A stretch of 64,000 bases of DNA from Sambucus nigra. Lineage: Eukaryota > Streptophyta > Magnoliopsida > Dipsacales > Adoxaceae. The notes under the pieces were generated by a model. It saw only the letters and a program-made list of their open reading frames with translations, was not told where the DNA came from and ran no database searches. The DNA lies in NCBI GenBank assembly GCA_949130495.1, contig OX422222.1:104707709-104771708 (forward strand). Direction: 5' to 3'. Shown piece by piece: positions 39,101 to 48,600 of this stretch (position 1 is the stretch's first letter; the number at the start of each line of letters is the position of its first letter). Position numbers and translations under genes: made by a program.

Positions 39101-42100
39101 CCTAGTGACGATTCGTGGATCCGCACGAGTATTTTCTTCACTCCTTGTACCGCGAGAAGGAGGCTATGTGCGGTGATTATAGACGGCGGGGGGGCTAGTG
39201 ATAATGTCGTAGCGCTAGAGATGGTTGATAAATTGAAGCTTCTCACGGAGTCGTTAACCTCCCCGTGCCGTATTGGGTGGTTGGGTAGTGGGGCTACACT
39301 CACCCCTAGCCGACGGTATCGAGTGGCCTTTTCTATTGGAGACTACCATGATCAGATTGTGCGCACCGTGGACATGCGGGTGTGCCACTGCCACCTACTT
39401 TTGAGGAGGCCGTGGCAGTTTGATCATCGTAGCATGCACGATGGTCGAGCTAATACTTGCTCGTTTAAGCACGAGGATAGAAACTTTCTCCTCCGTCCCA
39501 TGCGACCCTTCCCGATGACACGACCATCTGCCTTAATAGTCCCGCATGAGGAGTTAACCATAGAGGTCGCGGAAACGGGTTAATGCTACACCCTCTCATC
39601 AGTTTTGTTACCACTCCAGAGGCGTCCGTTCCTCCACGTGTCCAGAGCTTGTTGAATTCGTATGTCGACGTATGTACGCCCCCAGATGATCTTCCTCCTC
39701 TCCCGGATAGAGACTTTCTCCTCCGTCCCATGCGACCCTTCCCGATGACACGACCCTCTGCCTTAATAGTCCCGCATGAGGAGTTAACCATAAAGGCCGC
39801 GGAAACGGGATAATGCTACACCCTCTCATCAGTTCTGTTACCACTCCAGAGGCGTCCGTTCCTCCACGTGTCCAGAGCTTGTTGAATTCGTATGTCGACG
39901 TATGTACGCCCCAGATGATCTTCCTCCTCTCCCGAATATACAACATACTATAGATTTTGTATCCGGGGAGCAGCTCCCCAACCTCCCCCATTACCGTATG
40001 TCGTCTACGGAGTATGCAGAGTTGCAACGATAGGTCACGAAGTTGTGTGACAAGGATTATATTTGGGAGAGCATGTCTCCTTGTGCAATACCCGCCTTAT
40101 TAGCGCCAAAGGAGGATGGAAGTTGGCGTATGTGTGTTGATAGTCGCGTTATTAACAAGATCACCATGAAGTACAGGTTTCCTATCCCCACTATCCTCAT
40201 ACTAGATGATATGCTAGACCAACTCCATGGTGCAAAGGTTCTCTCCAAGCTAGACTTGAAGAGTGATTATCACCAGATTCGCATGAGACCGGAGGATGTG
40301 TGGAAGAATGCCTTCAAGACGAAGAATGGACTCTATGAGTGGACGGTGATGCCTTTTGGCCTCACCAATGCTCCATCAACTTTTACGAGGGTGATGACAC
40401 AGATCTTGTACCCTTTCTTGGCAAATTCGTGGTGGTTTACTTTGATGACATCCTGATTTACAGCCGATCAGAATAGGAGCACCTTGAGCATGTGGCCCGA
40501 GTATTGGAGGTTTTGTTATTCGAAAGCTTCTTCCTCACGTTGAAAAAGTACGCCTTTATGGTGCCATCGGTGACTTTCTTGGGTATGTGGTTTCCGGTCA
40601 GGCTGTCGGAGTGGACGATGCTAAGTTTCAGGTGATAGTGGAGTGGCTCACACCCACTTCGGTGTCTCAGGTCCGCAGCTTTCAGCTTTCATGACGTAGC
40701 AGGGTTTTATTGGCGTTTTATAGATAGGTTCAGCACTGTTATGACCCCTATCACGAATTTGATGAGTACTTCTTCGACCACTGAGTTTTGATGGACTGCG
40801 GAGGCCAATAGAGCCTTCACGTGCATCAAGGAGTTGATGACCGCGATTATCCTAGCACTGCTTGATTTTGATTAATTGTTTGAATTGTCTTGCGATGCTT
40901 GCAAGACGGGAGTGGGAGTTGTACAGAGCCAAAATGAAAAGCCCATCGCGTTCTTTGGCCAGAAGTCTGGGGCTGCGCTCAATTATTCGACATAGGATCT
41001 CAAGTTCTATGCGGTTATGACGGCGATGAAGTTTTGATCATCCTATCTCCTTCATAAAAAATTCGTCATCAAATCAACGTGTGTTAGTGACAGACACGCC
41101 AAGTGGCCCGCGTACCTCCAGCGCTACACATTTCACTTGCAGTATAAGCCGGGAAAGGAGAACCTGGTGGCGGATGCCCTTAGCAGGAGGGCGCATGCAT
41201 TGGTGACTCTTAAGAGTCGGGTGTTTGGGTTTGATGAGGTCCAGGACCTCTATCTGACGGACATGGAGTTTGGACCAACTTTTGCAGCTTGCCAATAGGG
41301 CCATAGTGCCTCGGGTGAGCATCTCGTGCAGGATGAATTGCTACACCATGTGACGACCTTATGTGTTCCATCTTTTTTACGGGAGATCATTTCTGAGATT
41401 CACAGAGGACTATCGGGCCATTTGGGACAGGCGCGTATCCACGCAATGTTGAGGGACCGCTTTTACTGGCCAGCGATGAGGAGGGATGCCCACGCCTTCA
41501 TTCGGCGTTGTTACATTTGTCGGACAGCCAAGGGCCAGCACACCAATGAGGGCCAGTATACTCCATTACCGATCCTGAGAGACCATGGCAGGATGTGTCA
41601 ATGGACTTTATCGTTGGGCTACCCCGTACTTCCGGTGGTCATGATTCCATCTTGATCGTGGTGGATAAATTCTTCAAGATGTCGCACTTCATCCCTTGTA
41701 CGCACACGACAGATGCGTCACATGTCGCTTCATTATGCTTTCGTGAGGTTGTCCATCTACACGGAGTCCCACGCAGCATCACTTCCGACAGGGACGTACG
41801 ATTTACAGGGCATTTTTGGCGTCTTCTACGAACAGAGTTACAATTTGCGATCGCTTTTCATCGTCAGACGCCGTCAACAACGCCGTCAACCGTTCTACCG
41901 GCCTTTCTCCGTTCTAGATTGTGTTGGGACAGACACCCACTATGCCCATAGATCTTGTCGAGCTTTCCCGAATAGTGCCTACATGCCCCTCAGTTGAGGA
42001 GTTTGCTGCTCGCCTAACTTCCATCCAGGTCAGCGTCTGTACTAGGCTACAGACCGCTTATGCCTCCTATAAAGAGGCGGTAGATGAGCACCGCTGCTTT

Positions 42101-42998
42101 ATTTCCTTCCAGCAAGTGATCTAGTCATAGTATACTTCCAGAAGGCGCGACGACATAGTAAAGGCAACGAGCTCCTTATGCGCCGTTTTGGTCATTTTCT
42201 GATCGTCCGAACTTGTGAACCGAATGCCTACGAAGTTGACCTCCCTGCTAAGTTTCGCATGCACCGCACGTTCAACGTGGTGGATCTTTCCCCATTTCGG
42301 GGCGCCCATGCCCCACCCATTCCCATTCCCACAGCCACGGCCCACCCAATCCGCTTCCATGTCGACCGCATTGAGGACATCCTAGACTCCAAAATTGTAT
42401 CGTCCTCATCGAGAGACTACACACGTTACTTAATCTGTTGGGTTGGCCGCCTCGAGGCCGAGGATTCTTGGATAACAGAGGCGACCCTGCAGCATGTCGA
42501 CCCCGACTTCTATCGACAGTAATCAAAGTATATGGAGTCTTCTCGAGGGGGGGCGAATGATGCAGGAGATAGAGACACAAGCGTCCTTTTTGCAATTTCT
42601 TTTATTTTTAGTCTTTTTACCCTTTTTGTAACTTTAGTATAAATAGCCCCAAAGGCTCCCATTTGTAACACTTTAGATATTTTGATAATGAAAGCTTAGA
42701 GCGAGAAGTTGAGACCCTCCCATGATTTCTGTTGTTGTTGTTGTTGTTGTTGTTGTTGTCGTGTAGTGTAGTTTTATTTTACGCTTCCGCACCATTAATT
42801 ACATCATTAGCAGTAGATGCACAACATGTACACTGATGTAAAAATGTCTTCTTATCAGACTCTATAGGTAAACTACTGTGTATCCTGCCTGTTTGTACCC
42901 GCGCTCGGCGTGTGTGTATGTGTGTGTGTACGTGTGTGTGTACGTGTATGTGTACGTGTGCGTGTGCGTGTACGTGTATCTATGTCTGTGTCTCTGTT

Positions 42999-43073
<75 letters not shown>

Positions 43074-45582
43074 AAAAAGCTTACACTATCGGCAGTAGAG
43101 TCAAACTGACGTCTTGCTTCCAAATATTTTGGATTGACATGTATGCCATGAGATGGTCGTGGAGATTCAGAAGCTCTCAAGGGAGTCGAACTAGAAGATT
43201 GACGATTTAATGGTGGAGAAAATTGCAATTTAGCCTCAATCTTGCGAAGAACTGAAGACGGAAACACAGCTGACCAGGTACCAAAGAGGTGGCGCATAGA
43301 AGGCTGCAGGTTAGGGTGCACTTGCCTGTATGCTTCACAGAAAACCTTGGCAGATGATAAATCAAATGAGAATAAGAAATTTACGCATATTAGAAACACA
43401 GTACTGCAACAAATATGTAATAATCTAATAATCCACTCACCTCTGGCAAACGAGAACAGAAGTGTCTCACGTATTCTCGTCCAATATTCTTGACAATACT
43501 GTCCAGAAGGTATAACGAAGGCAATTTTTGATCTACTGGCACCTGAAAAAAAAATTATTATTTTGTTTGTTGGTTGGTTTTTTTTATTTAAAACCCCAAA
43601 AAAGGAGAATTAACATCACAAGATCATCAACACTTGATTGAAAACCCAACTTTTTTGACAAACCTAAAAAATTTGCAATATATATATCACCTTTAATATT
43701 GTATAATTTTATTAGTTACATAATTATTTCAGTAGTAGTGATAATTGTCAGCAGTTGTACAAGGATGAGAGTAGTTAGCAAGGTCAAGGCATCCCACATC
43801 GTATTTATTTTAGTACATTCCACCTTCCTGAGACTACAACAAAGGCACACACAAAAAGTACAAAAAAATGGGGCATGCCATAAAAGAAAATTGCAAACAC
43901 AAATAACCACATTCTTCACAAAAATGCAGACACAGTACATGAGAAGTTATCGCTTTCAGTATTCTTGACAATACTATCCATATAAAGAATAGAGATCGAA
44001 TGGCACCAGAAAAAAAAAAGATTATTTTTTGCTTCTTCTTTTTATTTGAACAGAAAAAAGAAAAGAAAAGAAAGAGAATTAACATAACAAGATCAGCCAC
44101 ACTGATGGATAACCTAACATTTTTAAACCTATAAATTTGCAAATAAAATATTCAAAAGCAATATCACCTCTAATATTGCATATATTTACTAGCTACATAA
44201 TTAGTTGTGTATTAGTATTAATTTCTAGCCACTGTATCAAGATATGACTAGTTATTAAGGTCAAGTCGTCCTAAATCCAATTTATTTCAGCCAAAACCTG
44301 AACGAACTTGTCCCAGCAGTCCGAGATCACTGAAGGACCCAGACACCACAGCCAGCCACACACTCGGTGCAGCCTTACCCTCACAACCTCCTTGTTATTC
44401 CAACGCAAATCAACTCCAACAGCTCGAAGCCAACCTAGCCCGGCTCCATCCACCCCATTTGTGACTAGAGCCAGCCGACTCAATCCGTAGCCTGCCCACC
44501 CAACCTACACAACCTGCACCACCTCACCTCTTCCCCTCACCCGCCGCTCCTTGGGACTAAAGACCGTTCCCAAGAGACATGTGATTGTTCAAAGCCGCTT
44601 CCACTTCGTGGGAATGAAAACCCATTCACAGTCCAGCCTTCGTCTTCTCCAATATCAAGATGCCCTATTAAGCACGGGTGCAGCAGGGTGCAAGTGAGGG
44701 TGCAAATGGGCATGGATGCGGCAATTTAGTGGGGGTGCGGATTCGGGTGTAATGATTGTTTTGAAGAATCCAGTCTTCATAGGTTACAACCCCCATACAC
44801 AGTGTCGAGTCATGTTTACGATTGAGCCATCTTCTGATGATATCATGTGAATTGTGGTTGACATGAATGTCGGGCCACCCTAGCAGTGTTGCATGGCGAG
44901 TGATCACAACGAGCAAGCGAACACGTATGCGTTTAGAATTCAGTTGACAATAGCGCCCAAGTGTATTCCTCCGTGCATCTTGTGTTGAATACTTTTGCGG
45001 ATGTTTGCACAAACACAAATGAGTTACCTCCCCTAGAGGAGGTCCAGCATGTGGTACCCAATTGCCTAACTTACCCCACTACCAACGAGAGATTATGTCT
45101 CGTGTGCCGACTCTGCTTTGTTAATGCCAAATAAGGAGAGTAGTTGGATTATGTGTATTGACGATAGTTCAACTACGAAGCACGGATGCAAGTGTGGAGT
45201 GCGGGTGCGACTCAGTGTAGATGCGGCAATTCGAAAATTCTAATGAAAAAAAAGAGGCGGGTCGTGTGCGGCAAGAAAAAAACTATGCAATAAATATAAT
45301 ATATTGTTCCTTAATTGATATAGATAGATATTCATCGTAGAAATAAGCTGTCAATCGCGAACTAGAAAATTAAACAACATAAATTTAACAATCAGGGAGA
45401 AAAATTTATGCCACAAAAGGTAAACTAAAAATAGAACTAACAAAGAAATCATTTATAAAGGTTAAACCTAATAAAATAAGTAGTAAAGCTTTGTATTGTT
45501 CCAGAAAACTAATAAAACAAGCTAGACAAGCCAACAAAACAAGACAAGCTTTAAATCATTCCAGAAAACCTACACAAGAATC

Positions 45583-45647
<65 letters not shown>

Positions 45648-48600
45648 ACAAAGTGCAAACACGAAGCGAACAGCCCAGTGGTGAAGCCGAAGTGGGTCGA
45701 CTGGGGTCTACCACCGATTATGTTTCAAATGATTTGGGATTGTACAATTGTGTTGTTTTAAAAAAATTCAAGTTTATAAATTAAACCACTTGAACTTTTT
45801 TACTTTGGAAAAATGACCCCATTTTTACATAATTTCAGGAAAAAAAAACAATACCCGCCGAATCGGAATTTCAGATTTTATTATTCTTTCCTGATTCTTC
45901 TTGAATGCAAATCAAGGCCGCACCCCATTCGAATTTGATTCGGACCCGAGGTCATTTTCAAAGAATCAATGCTTCATAGTATTTAAATTAGGGTGAAATA
46001 TGTATCCCCATTCCCTGAAGATATACTGATTTACAACAGGTTCATGAAAGAGCATATGCAGATATGGCATAGGTCCTTGAGGTTCTATGGCATGACAACT
46101 TCTATTTACGCCTGACGGCATACTCTTTCATAATTTAGGCAATTTCTTTTTTGAGCCATGTTGTCGTGGGGTTCGGTATGAGCAGAAGGAGAAAACAACT
46201 GTTAATTGGCCTACACCTACGTCCACGTCTCAGGTTCAAGGTTTTCATGAGTTAGTCAGTCTCTACAAAAGGTTCATCCAGGGGTTCAATTCTGTAATGG
46301 CATCATATCAGTTACTTCTATGTTGGGCTCTTATACTTCTGAATTCACGTGGGGTGATGAACTTAAGGCATCATTCTATCTCATCAAGTCTAGGATAATT
46401 GCGATTCCTCTTCAAGCCCTCCCTAACTTCACTAAGTTTTTTGAGTTATCATGTGATCCGTGCAAGATAGGGGTTAATATTGTTTTGAGTCAGAATATCC
46501 CAATTTCCTAAAAAAACGCTAGGTGGTCATTGGGTGACCAAAGGCCTTTTAGCGTGGCGGGGATTAACCGGCCTTCTAAGCTGATTTTTTTATACTCCCT
46601 CCGTCCCAAATTAAGAGTTCATGTTCTCTTATTGTATAGATTAAGGATACCTTCAATTCATGGTCAAGATCAACATATGTTCATTGTCGGGAAATCTAGA
46701 TTGTTGATTATGCCCAAAAAAAGGAAAGTGGACTCTTAATTTGGGACGGCTCAAAAAGAAATAGTTGACTCTTAATTTGCAATGGATGAGTATAATTTTA
46801 AACATGCTTACTCCTTAAATTGTTAATATCAAGTATCCAATTTAATAGTACTAGTTCGGATACTTGAAATCAACAATTCCCATCAAATAGACTTTTGAGG
46901 GACATCTTAAAGAACAAATCAAAGCAAAGAATACATTGTCTCAATTCCTCACTAGCATAAACGTACATACCTTCTACTATATAGAGAACAAATCTAGAAT
47001 CTTTTTTTCTTTATGCTAAGATTTTTTTTATATCTAAGATGTCAACGCACCAGTCTAGTCCCCAAGGTATGTTTCAACCCTCCAAAATACACATGCCAAA
47101 AACACACTATGGGAGGGAGGTGACCCCAAAAGGATTTGAACTCTTGACTTCCAGACTGTAAATTAGAGAGCCTTGCCACTAGTCTATCCCCTTGGGTTTG
47201 CTTTAAGCTAGTAACTCAATCCAACCATGTCTACTTCCCAAGGTACTCTTCAAATTTAAACAGAGTAATTCCCTACACCTATCCACCGGGCCTGATTTGG
47301 GCGTATTATTTCGAGGGTTTCTCTAAGGAGATACCATTTGGGGACAGTAGACAATGTCCGTTTGTCACTGGTGTACACTTTTAGGGGAACACATTCACCA
47401 ATCCAATCCCCAAATGGTGTCTCTCCTTCTCTAAAATGACTCCCAAACGAAACCACAATTCATAACTTCAAAAACTTCATTACACTGAATACAATCGAAT
47501 TCAAGTACATAAAAGTAACAAAAGTCTCATTTTCAATTAACATTCAACTACAAAGAGTAATTATCTACACCTTCAGAATGATACCCACAAATCAACCCAC
47601 CGGGCCTGATTTTGCAGTATCATTTTGAGGGTTTCTCCGAAGAGTGATGCTAGGGGACCAATTCCACACAAGACACATGATCCACTTTTAGTACACATTC
47701 TCTAAAATAACTACTAAACAAAACCGCAATTCAAAACTTCATAAACTCCACTACATCAAATACAACAAAATTTAAATCATTATCAGCATCCTTGCCTTAA
47801 TCCCATCATATGGGGTCGGCCACGTAGATTCTCCTTTTCCATTCTAATCTATTATATGCATTATTATCATTTAATTTTAATTCCTTACGGTCACTCCTAA
47901 TGATTTCTTCCCACGATAGCTTAAAGCGACCTCTTTTTCTTTTACCCTCTATTTTCAACAACCAAATTTAAATACAAACTCAATTAACCTTCAAACCAAC
48001 AAAAATCACCAAACTAAACTCATTACACTTTTAGTACAACACATCCACTCTAGCATTTTCCTTCGCTAAAATGACTTATATAAAACTGCAATTCATAACT
48101 TCAAAAACTCCAACACAGTAAACACAATCAAATTCAACTACATAAAAGCAGAAAAAAATCCAAACTCAATTAACATTCAAACTAAAAATTACACTCACAG
48201 CGCATTCCAATTCAATGACATGCAATTGAAATTAAAAAAATTCAGTTCAAATTTCGAAAAAAAATCAATTCCAATTCCAAAACAGGCACTTAGGGAGTGT
48301 TTGGTTCGGAAGCCCCAATTCCAAGAAAATTTCCAGTTCAAATTTACATTTTTCAACTAAGGGTCCGTTTGGCAATCCAATTCCAAGGCTTGGAATTGGA
48401 ATTGAAAGGTCAATTTCAATTCCGTGGAATCAAAATTGGCCTCCGAATTCCATTTCCATGGCTTGAAATTGGGTTGCCAAACGGACCCTAAAACTATTCC
48501 AATTCCATGCCTTTGAATTCGGGTTCCCAAACGCACCAACTTGATAAACTCCATTACACAAAACACAATCAAAATCCAACTACACAAACCCAAAAAACTT

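Larger units (their letters stand above)
38023..42806 (+). mobile_element. Reina-like Ty3/gypsy chromovirus, decayed, in intron 3
   Basis: Two short LTRs (244 and 249 bp) enclose a damaged polyprotein on the strand opposite to the host gene. The polypurine tract GAGGGGGGGCGAA precedes the 3' LTR. Flanking bases GTAGC and TTAGC match at four of five positions. Short LTRs plus a C-terminal chromodomain-like segment fit the Reina lineage. Confidence 0.88.
26439..43084 (-). other. Intron 3 of the PCFS4-like gene (16.6 kb, transposon-filled)
   Basis: Donor GTAAGC at 43084 and acceptor TTTGCAG at 26439. It contains, from the acceptor side, a Mutator-like element, a Tat-like LTR element with two hAT-type insertions and a minisatellite, a local duplication, and a Reina-like chromovirus, all annotated separately. 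Long introns filled with retroelements in plants depend on silencing for full-length transcript production; whether that holds here is inference. Confidence 0.9.

Noticed and set aside
42878..43210. Frames rich in Cys-Val or Arg-Glu repeats
   Set aside because: They are translations of the TG/AG microsatellite and of the antisense of exon 3.
44290..44660. C-rich stretch as a possible host gene exon
   Set aside because: No splice sites or conserved peptide; position next to a gypsy RT remnant makes a degraded gag/leader more likely, though unproven.
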